From contig JAYGDB010000222.1 of assembly GCA_046583095.1 (NCBI GenBank), forward strand, positions 1-64,000: a DNA stretch of 64,000 bases. The letters are read 5' to 3'. Of the stretch, positions 46,532 through 55,604 are shown one piece after another. The notes beneath the pieces are model-generated. The model did not search any database, had not been told where the DNA came from, and saw only the letters and a list, made by a program, of their open reading frames with translations. Numbering within the stretch: position 1 is the first letter of the stretch; each line of letters begins with the position of its first letter. Source of the stretch: JAJDAN01 sp046583095 (GTDB lineage Bacteria > Myxococcota_A > UBA9160 > UBA4427). The translations under genes were made by a program, and so were the position numbers.

Positions 46532-46549
46532 GGCTGCGCGGTCGCAGCC
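46532..46549. terminator. GC hairpin after enoyl-CoA hydratase gene
   Basis: GGCTGCG-CGGT-CGCAGCC, a perfect 7-bp stem and 4-nt loop 28 nt after the crotonase stop. It is followed by GTTATCATT rather than a T-run, so it is a weak terminator candidate. Confidence 0.35.
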
Positions 46550-46551
46550 GT

Positions 46552-46557
46552 TATCAT
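46552..46557 (+). promoter_or_regulatory. -10-like TATCAT, leaderless spacing
   Basis: TATCAT ends 8 nt before GTG 46566, immediately after the hairpin at 46532-46549. Confidence 0.45.
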
Positions 46558-46565
46558 TCGCCCGA

Positions 46566-47207
46566 GTGATTGTCTGGATCCTTCTTGCCCTGTCTGTCGC
46601 CTACGCGGTCTGGCGGCTGTTTCTCGGCTACCCGAAGCCGAGCGGGCCTCATCGCCTGCTGGCGCGCCGGGAAGCGGCCTTTCTAGACGCTGCGGCCGAG
46701 GCGATGTTCCCGCCGGGCGGAGCGATTCCGCTGTCGGGCCGGGATGCAGACCTGCCCGGCTACGCGGAGGGCTTCCTCGTGTCTCTGCCCTCGCACCTGC
46801 GGTTGCAGGTGCGGGCGATGTTCATGCTCTTCGAGCAGGCGACGATCTTCTTGCCGGCGAAGGGATGGGGCGGTTTCCGGCGCTTCTCGTCGCTCGCTCC
46901 AGAGCAGCGGGTCGAGGTGCTCGAAAGTTGGTCGCAGAGCCGCTTCTTCTTGCGGAGGCTGGCGTTCACGGCTCTTCGAGCGGTGCTGACGATGGGTTAC
47001 CTCGGGCATCCGGTCGCGATGCGCTCCGTCCGGCTCGCGCCGTACGACCTTCCCTCGCTGGTCTGCGAGGGCGACCTGCTGTACCCGCGGATCGGAGCGC
47101 ATCCGGACAGCATCCGCTTCACCGAAGCCGATCTCTCACAGAGCGATGGCACACCCCTGGATCTCGACGGTCCGGTTCACCCCGACTACACGGGAGACAC
47201 GCGGTGA
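46566..47207 (+). CDS. Probable small subunit partner of GMC oxidoreductase
   Basis: 213 aa with one N-terminal membrane segment (about residues 2-21). The stretch EAAFLDAAAEAMFPPGGA resembles the gluconate 2-dehydrogenase subunit 3 family, small partners of flavin GMC dehydrogenases. The stop overlaps the GMC gene start (GTGA, 47204-47207). A role in anchoring and maturing the flavoprotein is inferred. GTG start with no Shine-Dalgarno, and a TATCAT element 8 nt upstream. Confidence 0.6.
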   Translation: MIVWILLALSVAYAVWRLFLGYPKPSGPHRLLARREAAFLDAAAEAMFPPGGAIPLSGRDADLPGYAEGFLVSLPSHLRLQVRAMFMLFEQATIFLPAKGWGGFRRFSSLAPEQRVEVLESWSQSRFFLRRLAFTALRAVLTMGYLGHPVAMRSVRLAPYDLPSLVCEGDLLYPRIGAHPDSIRFTEADLSQSDGTPLDLDGPVHPDYTGDTR

Positions 47208-48742
47208 GCGAGGACTCGACCCGGGGCGAGGTGCGCGTCTTCGCCCAGTACGACCGCGATTTCGACGAGGAGACCGACGTCGTCATCGTCGGCTCGGGCC
47301 CCTGTGGCGCCGTGGTCGCCTACGAGGTCGCGAAGGCCGGGCACCGGGTTCTGCTCCTCGAGGAAGGGCCTCCCTTCACGCCGTCGGAGTTCGAGCTCGA
47401 GGGAAGTCGATCGATGGCACGCACGATGCGGGAGGGTGGGCTGCGAAGCACCCGCGGCACGATCCTGCCGACCATGCAGGCGATCGCGCTGGGCGGCGGG
47501 TCTCTCGTCAACTCGGCGATCTGTGTCCGCCCGCCGGAGTCGGTCTTCGAGCGGTGGGCGACGGGCTTCGACCTCGAGCGCACGAACCGCACGGAACTCG
47601 ACCGCCACTACGACAGCGTCGGAGACTTCCTCGGCATTGCCCCGACACCGGAAGAGGTGCTCGGTCGCCGCAACACCTTGTTTCGGGATGGTTGCGACGC
47701 CCTCGGTTACGCGAGCGAGCCCATCAGCCGCAACGTGAAGGGCTGTCGAGGCAGCGGCGAGTGCTTCACCGGATGCCGCAGCCGTGCCAAGCAGAGCATG
47801 GACATCAGCTACATCCCCGCGGCGATCCGGCTCGGTGCACGCGTATTGACGTCTGTGCAGGTGCAGGAGGTGCTCCACACCGACACGCGGGTCACGGGTC
47901 TTCGCGGCCAGGTCGCCGAGCCATTTACGGGCAAGCTCAGCCACCGCTTCCGCGTGCGGGCAAAGATCGTCGTGATGGCGGCGGGCTGCATGGCGACCCC
48001 CGTGCTCCTGCAGCGCAGCGGGAACCTCGCGAACCGTTCCGGGCAGGTCGGCGAGAACCTGCAGTTCCATCCGGGTATTGCCATAGCCGGCTTCTTTCCG
48101 GAGCGGACCGACCCCCAGTTCGGGGCGACCCAGGGCTATCACAGCCTTCACTTCCTCGACGAGGGCTTCAAGCTCGAGACCCTCTGGGCGCCCCCGGCCG
48201 TGATGGCGGTACGGATGCCGGGCTTCGGTCATCCGCTCCAGCAGATCTTCTCGGAGTTCCCGCAGATGGCGGTGTGGGACGCAATCGCCAGCACCCACAA
48301 GTCCCTCGGCAGCGTGCGACCTCGCCGCCGGGGCCTGGATCCGACCCTCACCTGGAACATGCATCCCGACGACGTGCGCATCGTCGCGCGCGCACTCTGG
48401 GTGCTGGCGGAGATCTTCTTTGCAGCCGGGGCCACGAAGGTCATGCCCGGCGTGAACGGCATTGCCGACGTGATGCACTCTCTCGACGAGGCCGAGCCCC
48501 TGCGCAGTCATCCCTTCAAGCCGAGCGATCTGGTCTCCGGTGGAAACCACGCCTTCTGTACCACCCGCATGCACGGGGATCCGAGCCGCGGAGTCGTGGA
48601 CGAGGACGGCCTCTGCCACGACCTCGACAATCTCTACATCGCCGACACCGGGATCTTCCCACAGTGCCCCTCGGTGAACCCGATGTTCACCGGGATGGCC
48701 CTGGCCCACCGCCAGGCCGAGAAGCTGGTCTCGCGTCTCTGA
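47204..48742 (+). CDS. GMC family flavin oxidoreductase
   Basis: 512 aa. FAD-dependent alcohol, sterol or sugar dehydrogenase. ADP-binding DVVIVGSGPCGAVVAYEVAKAGHRVLLLEEGP, GMC region IALGGGSLVNSAICVRPP, a Cys-rich GCRGSGECFTGCRSRAKQS segment seen in related dehydrogenases, and the C-terminal FCTTRMHGDP...YIADTGIFPQCPSVNPMFTGMALAHR with the active-site His/Asn. GTG 47204, coupled to the upstream small protein. No signal peptide is visible on this subunit; the partner carries the membrane segment. Confidence 0.88.
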   Translation: MSEDSTRGEVRVFAQYDRDFDEETDVVIVGSGPCGAVVAYEVAKAGHRVLLLEEGPPFTPSEFELEGSRSMARTMREGGLRSTRGTILPTMQAIALGGGSLVNSAICVRPPESVFERWATGFDLERTNRTELDRHYDSVGDFLGIAPTPEEVLGRRNTLFRDGCDALGYASEPISRNVKGCRGSGECFTGCRSRAKQSMDISYIPAAIRLGARVLTSVQVQEVLHTDTRVTGLRGQVAEPFTGKLSHRFRVRAKIVVMAAGCMATPVLLQRSGNLANRSGQVGENLQFHPGIAIAGFFPERTDPQFGATQGYHSLHFLDEGFKLETLWAPPAVMAVRMPGFGHPLQQIFSEFPQMAVWDAIASTHKSLGSVRPRRRGLDPTLTWNMHPDDVRIVARALWVLAEIFFAAGATKVMPGVNGIADVMHSLDEAEPLRSHPFKPSDLVSGGNHAFCTTRMHGDPSRGVVDEDGLCHDLDNLYIADTGIFPQCPSVNPMFTGMALAHRQAEKLVSRL

Positions 48743-48840
48743 TTGCCCCCGCGGGAGCGGCTGCCGATTACCGCTTCACCCCGCAGGCGTCTGATCCGAT
48801 CAGTCAGTAAGGCAACCCGTTCCCGGCCTGCGAGGAAGCC

Positions 48841-49185
48841 ATGAAGAGGCCCCGTGTTCTGATCCTGTGCGTGTCCCTCGGGTTGGCAGCCCTGCTGTCG
48901 GCGGGCCCGGCCCTCGCCCGTCCGTCGAACCGGACGGAATGTCGGCGAATCACCCGCCAGATCGATCACTTCAGGGATGTCGCCGCGATGGCGGCGCGAC
49001 GGGGAAACGAGACCTGGTTCAACGGCACGGTCGATCACATCCGGCGCCTCGGGGAGCGGCGGGTTCGCCTCTGCCCGGAGTACCAGGAGCCGAACTACAA
49101 GGCCATTTACGCGCAGTGGACGAAGGCGATGATCAAGAGAGCCGCCAAGTTGTTCATCTCCTACTCGACGTTCGGCGCGTTCTGA
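48841..49185 (+). CDS. Small secreted basic protein, unknown function
   Basis: 114 aa. Signal peptide (about residues 1-27, ending GPALA), then a basic helical domain with two cysteines (TECRR, RLCPEY). Shine-Dalgarno GAGGAA precedes ATG 48841. It lies 98 nt after the GMC gene. No family was recognised; periplasmic location is inferred. Confidence 0.65.
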   Translation: MKRPRVLILCVSLGLAALLSAGPALARPSNRTECRRITRQIDHFRDVAAMAARRGNETWFNGTVDHIRRLGERRVRLCPEYQEPNYKAIYAQWTKAMIKRAAKLFISYSTFGAF

Positions 49186-49237
49186 GGCAGGCACGACTGC
49201 GCTAGCTTGGTTCTCCTGACATCCCGGAGGACCCCCC

Positions 49238-49846
49238 ATGAAGCTCTACGATTCGAAGATGGCGCCGAATCCCCGGCGCGTTCGCATTTTCCTTGCCGAG
49301 AAAGCCATCGATGTGCCGACCGTCCAGGTCGACATCGGTGCCAAGGCAAACCTCGAGCCGGGATTCCTCGCCCTGAATCCTCTGGGCCGGGTTCCCGTCC
49401 TCGAACTCGATGACGGCACCTGCATCGCCGAGAGCGTCGCCATCTGCCGCTACTTCGAAGGCCAGCAGCCCGATCCTGCCTTGATGGGTGTCGACGCTCA
49501 GGACGCCGCAGTCGTCGAGATGTGGCAGAGACGCATGGAGCAGCAGGTGCTCGAGAACATCGCGGGCTGCTTCCGGAATACCCACGACTTCTTCAAGGGC
49601 CGCATCCCCCAGGTGGCCGAGTACGGCGAGGTCTGCCGGGGCTCGGCAACGGAACGCCTGGCCTGGCTCGACGAGGTGCTCGCCGACAGTGAGTTCATCG
49701 CCGGCGATCGCTACACGATTGCCGACATTACGGCCCAGGTCGGCATCGACTTCGGCCGGGTCACGAAGATCGGGATCCAGCCCGACCAGAAGAACCTGGC
49801 GCGCTGGCACGAGGCCGTCTCGGCCCGGCCGAGCGCCAGCGCCTGA
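49238..49846 (+). CDS. Glutathione S-transferase family protein
   Basis: 202 aa. N-terminal thioredoxin-like domain (MKLYDSKMAPNPRRVRIFLAEK, then NPLGRVPVLELDDGTCIAESVAICRYFE with the cis-Pro and the ES that binds the glutathione gamma-glutamyl group), then a helical domain with the N-capping box FIAGDRYTIADI. Electrophile or peroxide conjugation is typical. GGAGG precedes ATG 49238; TAGCTT at 49203-49208 may be a -10. The aldo/keto reductase follows after 22 nt. Confidence 0.92.
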   Translation: MKLYDSKMAPNPRRVRIFLAEKAIDVPTVQVDIGAKANLEPGFLALNPLGRVPVLELDDGTCIAESVAICRYFEGQQPDPALMGVDAQDAAVVEMWQRRMEQQVLENIAGCFRNTHDFFKGRIPQVAEYGEVCRGSATERLAWLDEVLADSEFIAGDRYTIADITAQVGIDFGRVTKIGIQPDQKNLARWHEAVSARPSASA

Positions 49847-49868
49847 GACCCGGGAAGAGGAGGGCGCC

Positions 49869-50885
49869 ATGAAGCAGAATCGGCTGGGCCGAACGGGCCT
49901 CGTCGTCTCCGAGATCGGCATCGGGACGATGACCTTTGGCACGATGGCGGACGAGTCCGAGAGCCATGCGATCCTCGACCGAGCGTTCGATGCCGGTGTC
50001 ACCCTGCTCGACACGGCGGAGATGTACCCCGTTCCACCGAACGTCAAGTACGCGGGACGCTCGGAAGAGATTTGCGGCAAGTGGCTGAAGAACCGGCCAC
50101 GCGACTCGGTCATCATTGCGAGCAAGGTGGCGGGCCCGGGGGGCGGCTGGTTTCTGGGCCCGCTTCGCTCGGGGCACACTGGGCTGGATCGTCACAACAT
50201 CGAGCGCGCGGTCGAAGAGAGCCTGCGACGTCTGGACACCGATTACATCGATCTCTACCAGACCCACTGGCCGGATCCCGACTTCCCGATCGACGAGACG
50301 CTCGAGGCCCTCGACCGGCTCGTCGAGGAGGGGAAGATCCGGTACATCGGCTGCTCGAACCAGAGCGCCTACGGTCTGACCAAGAGCCTCTGGTCGGCGG
50401 ACCGCAACGGCACCGTTCGCTACGAGACGATCCAGAACAATTTCAGTCTGGTGAATCGTCGCTTCGAGGACGAGTTGGCCGAGGTGTGTCGGCGCGAGCA
50501 GGTGAGCTTGCTGCCCTACAGCCCGCTCGCCGGGGGTGTGCTGTCGGGCAAGTACCAAGAGGGCAAGTGGCCCGATGGCGCTCGCTTCAGTCTGTACCGG
50601 AAGGACAAGGCTCGGGGGGCCAGCATGACGGCGCGCTTCATCAACGAACGCAGCCTGGCGGCGGTCGACGGATTCGGGCAGCTCGCCGCGGACGCGGGGC
50701 ACTCGCTCGCGACCTTCGCGACGGCCTGGACGCTCTCCCGCACGTTCGTCGGGTCGACCCTGATCGGAGCTACGAGCGTCGCGCAGCTCGACGGGACCCT
50801 GGCCGCAGCGGGTGTGACCCTGACCGACGACGTCCTCGCGCACTGCGACGCGCTGTCGCGAGAGATTCCGTACCCACTCGGATGA
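49869..50885 (+). CDS. Aldo/keto reductase
   Basis: 338 aa. NADPH-dependent (beta/alpha)8 reductase. LGRTGLVVSEIGIGTMTFG at the N-terminus, catalytic Asp/Tyr in LLDTAEMYP, Lys in IIASKVAG and His in DLYQTHWPDPD, and the cofactor loop near LIGATSVAQL. Members of this subgroup reduce aldehydes and some sugar ketones. ATG 49869. The stop overlaps the next gene by ATGA (50882-50885). Substrate unknown. Confidence 0.92.
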   Translation: MKQNRLGRTGLVVSEIGIGTMTFGTMADESESHAILDRAFDAGVTLLDTAEMYPVPPNVKYAGRSEEICGKWLKNRPRDSVIIASKVAGPGGGWFLGPLRSGHTGLDRHNIERAVEESLRRLDTDYIDLYQTHWPDPDFPIDETLEALDRLVEEGKIRYIGCSNQSAYGLTKSLWSADRNGTVRYETIQNNFSLVNRRFEDELAEVCRREQVSLLPYSPLAGGVLSGKYQEGKWPDGARFSLYRKDKARGASMTARFINERSLAAVDGFGQLAADAGHSLATFATAWTLSRTFVGSTLIGATSVAQLDGTLAAAGVTLTDDVLAHCDALSREIPYPLG

Positions 50886-51694
50886 GATCCTTCGCCGCGT
50901 GCGTCCTCGGCCTCGCGTGCTCCGTGTTCGTTGCTGAAGCGGCAACCGCGAAGGACCGCGGTGCCGACGGAAAGTTCGAGAAGCGCGTCTCGTCCCACTT
51001 CTTCCTGTACCAGGACGTGGATATCGACCGCACCTCGGGGTTCCGCGGATCGCGACGCTTCGAGAACAAGGTGCTCGAGACCCTCGAGTCCGCCTACGAC
51101 TCGCTCGACGATCTGCTCGGGCTCCGGCCGTCCCGCCGGATCGAGGTGAGAATCTGGGATCCCGACATCTTCGATCGGGAGTTCGCTTCGCTGTTCCGAT
51201 TCTCGGCGGTGGGCTTCTACTCGGGCAAGATCCACGTCCGCGGTGATACCGAACTGCGCGCGCCCCTGGTCCGCACCCTCCACCACGAGCTGGTGCATGC
51301 CGCCTGGGACGCGGAGGCGCCTTCGTTCCTGCTGCCGGCCTGGCTCAACGAGGGTGTGGCGCAGTGGTTCGGGGCACGCGGCGTCGGGCAGCGCAGGTTG
51401 AGCCCCGGCCAGGCGGGAGCGGTGGCGCAGCTCGGGGGCCAGGGGCTGCTGGTCTCGCTGCTGGACGCAAGCGCTTCGAGCTTTTCGCACCTCGAGCCCG
51501 AGTTCGCGCGAATCGCATACCTGCGGTCGTACGCGTTCATCGACTTTCTCGCTCGCCGCCACGGGGACGACTCGCTCCGGCGACTGTGCAAGACCCTGGT
51601 TCGCAAGCGGAACATCGACCGCGCCTTCTCCGTGACGTTCGGGACGGATCTCGACGGACTCGCGCGACGCTTCGTCTCGGAGTATGGATCGTAG
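50882..51694 (+). CDS. Secreted peptidase MA-like metalloprotease
   Basis: 270 aa. Signal peptide at residues 1-21 (VAEAATA). HEXXH at residues 135-139 (HHELVHAAW) and a downstream WLNEGVAQWF with Glu157 give a gluzincin zinc site, as in peptidase-MA-like proteins. The substrate is unknown. ATG 50882 overlaps the reductase stop by 4 nt. The stop overlaps the outer-membrane protein gene by 11 nt, so both are expressed together and both are exported. Confidence 0.8.
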   Translation: MRSFAACVLGLACSVFVAEAATAKDRGADGKFEKRVSSHFFLYQDVDIDRTSGFRGSRRFENKVLETLESAYDSLDDLLGLRPSRRIEVRIWDPDIFDREFASLFRFSAVGFYSGKIHVRGDTELRAPLVRTLHHELVHAAWDAEAPSFLLPAWLNEGVAQWFGARGVGQRRLSPGQAGAVAQLGGQGLLVSLLDASASSFSHLEPEFARIAYLRSYAFIDFLARRHGDDSLRRLCKTLVRKRNIDRAFSVTFGTDLDGLARRFVSEYGS

Positions 51695-52733
51695 AGTGAT
51701 GGCCCGGCTGGCGAAGCGTAGAATCACGGTTGCGGTGCTTTTCCTGGCCGCGTCGCCGGCTTTCGCCGCGCAGGACGAGGCTTCGGAGCCGCTTCCGCGC
51801 CTGAAACGCTCGACCGGGGACGACGCGGCCACCCTGGCGCCGATCGGGATCACAGACGCGCGGACCCTCGCCAAGAACCAGTGGGCGCTCTCCTACCGCT
51901 ACGAGTTGATCCACAGCGACGGCATGCTCGATGGCTCCGGTCACGAGAGCGCCGACGACGTGTTGGCACTGTTCGAGGAGACGCCGCGCAAGCGCGACGT
52001 ACGGGCCCACCTGATCGGGGTCTCGTACGCGCCCCACAGCCGGGTGACGCTGTCCGCCAAGTTGCCCGTCATCACGCAGCGGACGCACGTCGTCGCAGCG
52101 GGCTCACCGCTGGACCGTTTCACTACCCGCTCCGGCGATGTCGGCGATCTCGAGTTGCGCGCGCTGGTCCCGTTCATGCGGAACCGGAACCAGAGCCTCC
52201 AGCTCGAGATGGGCATCACCGCGCCGACAGGATCGATCAGCAAGCACGACGAGGGTGCCGGTGGGATGCGCGAGCGGCTCACGGTTCCGCAGCAGACCGG
52301 ATCGGGGACGGTCGATCTACTGCCGGGCTTCGTCTACCGCGGGCGCGCGGAGACCCTGTCCTGGGGTGTGCTCGGACGGGGCACGTTCCGCACCTACGAG
52401 AACCGCGGAGACTACCGTCTTGGCAACGAATACCTGCTTTCGAGCTGGCTCAGCCAGTCGTGGACGGATTGGATCAGCACTTCCGTGCGCCTGTCCTGGA
52501 CTCGGCGCGACTCGACCCACGGCGGGGACGTCGCCGTCCGCAACCCCGAGGGCGATCCGAAGCGCCTTGCCGGGGAGTTCCTCGAAGTCGGACCCGGCGT
52601 CAACTTCCAGTTGCCCTGCTTCGGTGAGCCGCGCTTCGGCGTAGAGATGACCTGGCCGTTCTACCAGACTCTCGATGGACCGCAGCTCGAGCGTGACTGG
52701 CAGTTGACGGCCGGATGGCAGTGGGCCTTCTGA
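51684..52733 (+). CDS. Putative outer-membrane beta-barrel protein
   Basis: 349 aa. Signal peptide ends ASPAFA. The remainder has many alternating-pattern strands (YRYELIHSDGM, LIGVSYAPHSRVTLSAKLPVI, LQLEMGITAPTGSI, WISTSVRLSWTR) and ends in aromatic WQWAF, the usual C-terminal sorting residue of a barrel. It resembles the transporter-type MetA/phenol-degradation family. ATG 51684 overlaps the peptidase stop; ATG 51699 is an alternative. Function is inferred from architecture only. Confidence 0.65.
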   Translation: MDRRVMARLAKRRITVAVLFLAASPAFAAQDEASEPLPRLKRSTGDDAATLAPIGITDARTLAKNQWALSYRYELIHSDGMLDGSGHESADDVLALFEETPRKRDVRAHLIGVSYAPHSRVTLSAKLPVITQRTHVVAAGSPLDRFTTRSGDVGDLELRALVPFMRNRNQSLQLEMGITAPTGSISKHDEGAGGMRERLTVPQQTGSGTVDLLPGFVYRGRAETLSWGVLGRGTFRTYENRGDYRLGNEYLLSSWLSQSWTDWISTSVRLSWTRRDSTHGGDVAVRNPEGDPKRLAGEFLEVGPGVNFQLPCFGEPRFGVEMTWPFYQTLDGPQLERDWQLTAGWQWAF

Positions 52734-52797
52734 CGAGTTGGACTGCGGCCGCGGTCGCAGCCATCTCCAGCTGCAGTCGACTGGCGCCCGGGTTCCC

Positions 52798-52803
52798 TAT
52801 CAT
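52798..52803 (+). promoter_or_regulatory. -10-like TATCAT for lpxD, near-leaderless
   Basis: TATCAT ends 8 nt before the lpxD ATG (52812). A TCGACT hexamer, 4/6 to TTGACA, lies 15 nt upstream of it. Confidence 0.45.
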
Positions 52804-52811
52804 TCCAGGCC

Positions 52812-53831
52812 ATGCGCGTCTCGGATCTCGCAGACCAGCTTGGCTGTCCCTTCGAGGGCGACGGGGATCACCGCCTGAGTCGAGTGGCGGCGCTGACGGA
52901 TGGAAGCTCCGAGGCGCTCGGATTCGTGCGCTCGGAGAAGCTGCTCGCTGAGCTCGAGGCTTCGTCGATTGGCGCCGTGATCGCCCCGCCGGGGCTCGAC
53001 ACCGGCGGCCGTCCGGTGATTCGATCGAGCAACCCGGGGCTTCACTTCGCGCGTGCTGTCGCGCTGATCCATCCGCCATCGCTGCCGGAGCCTGGCGTTC
53101 ACCCGCTGGCCCAGGTCGATCCGAGCGCCGATGTCGACGCGAAGGCGTCGATCGGTCCGCACTGCAGCGTCGGCGCGCGTTGCCGGGTGGCAGCGGGCAC
53201 GGTGCTGCATCCCCACGTCACCGTGTATCCGGACGTGGTCATCGGCCAGGACTGCATGCTGCACGCCCGCGTGGTGGTGCGAGAGGGGACCCGCCTGGGG
53301 GATCGGGTGGTGCTGCAGCCCGGCGTGGTACTCGGGGCGGACGGCTTCGGTTACGTGTTCGACGAGGACGGCGGCTGGGAGCACATCCCTCATACGGGCA
53401 ACGTCGTGATCGAGGACGACGTGGAGATCGGCGCGAACAGCACGATCGATCGCTCGATGCTCGGAGACACCCGGATCGGTCGCGGCACGAAGATCGACAA
53501 CCTCGTGATGGTCGGGCACAACTGCGAAATTGGAGAGCATACGATCGTGGCGGCACAGGTCGGAATGGCGGGTAGCTCCACGGTCGAGCGGCGCGTCGTG
53601 ATGATGGGGCAGTCCGCGCTCGCCGGTCACCTCACCGTCGGCGAGGGCTCGTTCGTGGGCGGCCGCGCCGCAGTACACGGGGATGTTCCTCCGGCGACCC
53701 GTGTCTGGGGAACGCCCCACCTGGAGGAGCGGCGCTGGTTTCGCTCGACCGCCGTCTTCGCGAAGTTGCCCGAGCTCGTCAAGCGGGTCCGGGCCATCGA
53801 GAAGCATCTGGGGCTTCGCAAGCGCGATTGA
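52812..53831 (+). CDS. lpxD: UDP-3-O-(acyl)glucosamine N-acyltransferase
   Basis: 339 aa (E. coli 341). Adds the second 3-hydroxyacyl chain in lipid A synthesis. N-terminal uridine-binding domain (MRVSDLADQLGCPFEGDG), then a left-handed beta-helix of hexapeptide repeats (for example VHPLAQVDPSADVDAKASIGPHCSVGARCRV), the catalytic-His region LVMVGHNCEIG, and the C-terminal helix KLPELVKRVRAIEKHLG. No other lpx genes are nearby, which is unusual since lpxD often sits with fabZ and lpxA. Implies an LPS-type outer membrane. Confidence 0.93.
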   Translation: MRVSDLADQLGCPFEGDGDHRLSRVAALTDGSSEALGFVRSEKLLAELEASSIGAVIAPPGLDTGGRPVIRSSNPGLHFARAVALIHPPSLPEPGVHPLAQVDPSADVDAKASIGPHCSVGARCRVAAGTVLHPHVTVYPDVVIGQDCMLHARVVVREGTRLGDRVVLQPGVVLGADGFGYVFDEDGGWEHIPHTGNVVIEDDVEIGANSTIDRSMLGDTRIGRGTKIDNLVMVGHNCEIGEHTIVAAQVGMAGSSTVERRVVMMGQSALAGHLTVGEGSFVGGRAAVHGDVPPATRVWGTPHLEERRWFRSTAVFAKLPELVKRVRAIEKHLGLRKRD

Positions 53832-53843
53832 CACCGCGCCCGC

Positions 53844-53900
53844 GCGAACGACGCCGAGCGGCGGGCAACCAGAGCCGGCAAAGACCGCGGGCGTTCGCGG
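53844..53900. terminator. Inverted repeat between lpxD and DsbA-like gene
   Basis: CGCGAACG at 53844-53851 and its complement CGTTCGCG at 53893-53900 flank a 41-nt GC-rich stretch. Located between convergent genes, so it could be a bidirectional stop signal. No T-run is present. Confidence 0.3.
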
Positions 53901-54641
53901 CTAGTTCGCTGCCAGCTCCTCGTCGATCAGCCTCTTGAAGCTCGCGAAGGGCTGAGCGCCCGACAGGAAGCGGCCGTTGACGAAGAAGGCCGGCGTCCCG
54001 GTCACGCCGAGCTTCTGTCCCTGCGCGGAGTCGGCGGCGATCCGCTTCTCGACCTTGTCCGAAGCCGAGTCCTTCTTGAATTTCTCGGTGTCGAGGCCGA
54101 GCTCGGTGGCGTATTCCAGGTACTTCTCTTCGCTCATGCCGCGCTGGTCGGCGAAAATCTTGTCGTGCATCTCCCAGAACTTGCCCTGCATCGCCGCGGC
54201 CTCTGAAGCGGCGTGTGCGGGGCGCGCCTTCGCGTGCATCGAGAGGGGCATGTGCTTGAAGGCGATCTGCACCTTGTCGCCGTACTCCTTCTCGATCTGG
54301 TCGAGCGTCGGGCCGACGCGCCGGCAGAAGGGGCACTGGAAATCCGACCACTCGACGACCTTCACCGGCGCCGAGGCCTTCCCGCGGGCCGGCGCATCGC
54401 CGACCTGCACGTTGTATTTCTTGTTGGGATCGGGGCGGCCCGGTCGCGACGGTGGCGCGGCGGGTTGGGCCGGCGCGGCGGCGAGCTTGGCGGTCAATTC
54501 CTGCATCTGGCCGACTGCGGCGGCGAGCTGCGCGGAGCCTTCGTCGACCGAGCTCTTGAGAATCATGCCGGTGCTGACGAGCGCGAGGCCGATGACGACC
54601 GATGCCACGATCAGCGAGCCTCCGGAAGATTGGTCCGACAA
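53901..54641 (-). CDS. Membrane-anchored DsbA-family thioredoxin-like protein
   Basis: 246 aa. N-terminal membrane segment (about residues 9-29), Ala/Pro-rich linker, then a thioredoxin fold with helical insert. Active site WSDFQCPFCRRVG (CPFC) and cis-Pro in VTGTPAFFVNG, as in DsbA/BdbD-like oxidases. The start is TTG 54641 with GGAG 7-8 nt upstream; no ATG is in frame. Role in periplasmic disulfide formation is inferred, and its redox partner is not in the window. Confidence 0.85.
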   Translation of the reverse strand: MSDQSSGGSLIVASVVIGLALVSTGMILKSSVDEGSAQLAAAVGQMQELTAKLAAAPAQPAAPPSRPGRPDPNKKYNVQVGDAPARGKASAPVKVVEWSDFQCPFCRRVGPTLDQIEKEYGDKVQIAFKHMPLSMHAKARPAHAASEAAAMQGKFWEMHDKIFADQRGMSEEKYLEYATELGLDTEKFKKDSASDKVEKRIAADSAQGQKLGVTGTPAFFVNGRFLSGAQPFASFKRLIDEELAAN

Positions 54642-54807
54642 GCTTGTCTCCTTCGAGTCCTGAATGGGTCGCGGGAGCTTAGTCTCCCAGCTTGGGACTG
54701 ACGAGCCCCGCGAGGGGTCGAGGGGGTTGGATGCCTACAGGGCTCCTTCGGTTCTGCGAGGAATTTTCTTCAGCGTGGGTTCCCCACTCCCTCGGGCCGT
54801 GGCGCGC

Positions 54808-55521
54808 TCACGACTGGGTTCGCCCATCCCGCGCCCAGTCGGGGCGCGACCGCAACGGTGCCAGGTGGTTCGTGCGATTGAAGGACTCGACGCCGAACAC
54901 CGAGCCTCCCGGGACTTCGAGGGTGTGGATCACCGAGATCCCCGCCCACGCGTGGGAGAAGCGCACCCACGCGAACGGGACCGGCTCGATTCCGAGGAGG
55001 TGCGAGATCAGTACCGCGTGGGTGCCCTCGTGGGCGAGGATCAGGATCCTCTGGCGGTGCGAGGGTAGGTGCCAGACACGATGGCCTGAGATTTCGTGGA
55101 TCTCGAGGCGATGGTCTCCCTGCAGCAATCCCTCGACGCCGCCTGACACACGCTCGTAGAAGTGGCGAAAGCTCTCGCCGCCGGGCATGGCGTCCCACCA
55201 CTGGTCGAGGTGTCGCGCGTTCGCCTCCCGGAAGAAGGCCTGCACCTGCTCACTGGTAAAGCCTTCCATCGGGGGCAGGCCGAGCTCTCGCAGCCACGAC
55301 CGGATCTCGAACTCCATGCCGAGGGCGTCGGCGAGGGGTCGAGCAGTCTCGACCGCCCGTCGCAGGGGGCTGACGTAGAACGCGTCGAACTCTTGATGCG
55401 AGAGCGCGTCGGCGGTGAGCTTGGCCTGATCGCGGCCGAGGCGAGTGAGTCCCGGGTCGTCGACCGCCCGCCCGTCGGGCTCCCAGTCCGGTTGCGCATG
55501 GCGAATGAGTACGATCTCCAT
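54808..55521 (-). CDS. Histidine phosphatase family protein
   Basis: 237 aa. Catalytic phospho-His in EIVLIRHAQPDWEPDG, second His in LILAHEGTHAVLISHLLG, with SPLRRAVETARPLADALG and the Glu in RELGLPPMEG completing the 2H-phosphatase pocket. Substrate not predictable (phosphoglycerate mutase-like, CobC-like or general). ATG 55521 has a GGAGACC upstream. It lies alone between the DsbA-like gene and a divergent helicase remnant. Confidence 0.87.
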   Translation of the reverse strand: MEIVLIRHAQPDWEPDGRAVDDPGLTRLGRDQAKLTADALSHQEFDAFYVSPLRRAVETARPLADALGMEFEIRSWLRELGLPPMEGFTSEQVQAFFREANARHLDQWWDAMPGGESFRHFYERVSGGVEGLLQGDHRLEIHEISGHRVWHLPSHRQRILILAHEGTHAVLISHLLGIEPVPFAWVRFSHAWAGISVIHTLEVPGGSVFGVESFNRTNHLAPLRSRPDWARDGRTQS

Positions 55522-55584
55522 GCGGTCTCCTGTCCGGGGTTGGCAGCGGGGCGAGGAGGGAGGATCGGGGATACGCGGCGGCTC

Positions 55585-55593
55585 TGCTAGCGT
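55585..55593 (+). promoter_or_regulatory. Extended -10-like TGCTAGCGT before helicase remnant
   Basis: TGCTAGCGT identical to the element at 20440-20448. It ends 11 nt before ATG 55605 and may now drive the dehydrogenase operon. Confidence 0.4.
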
Positions 55594-55604
55594 CGCGCCT
55601 CGGC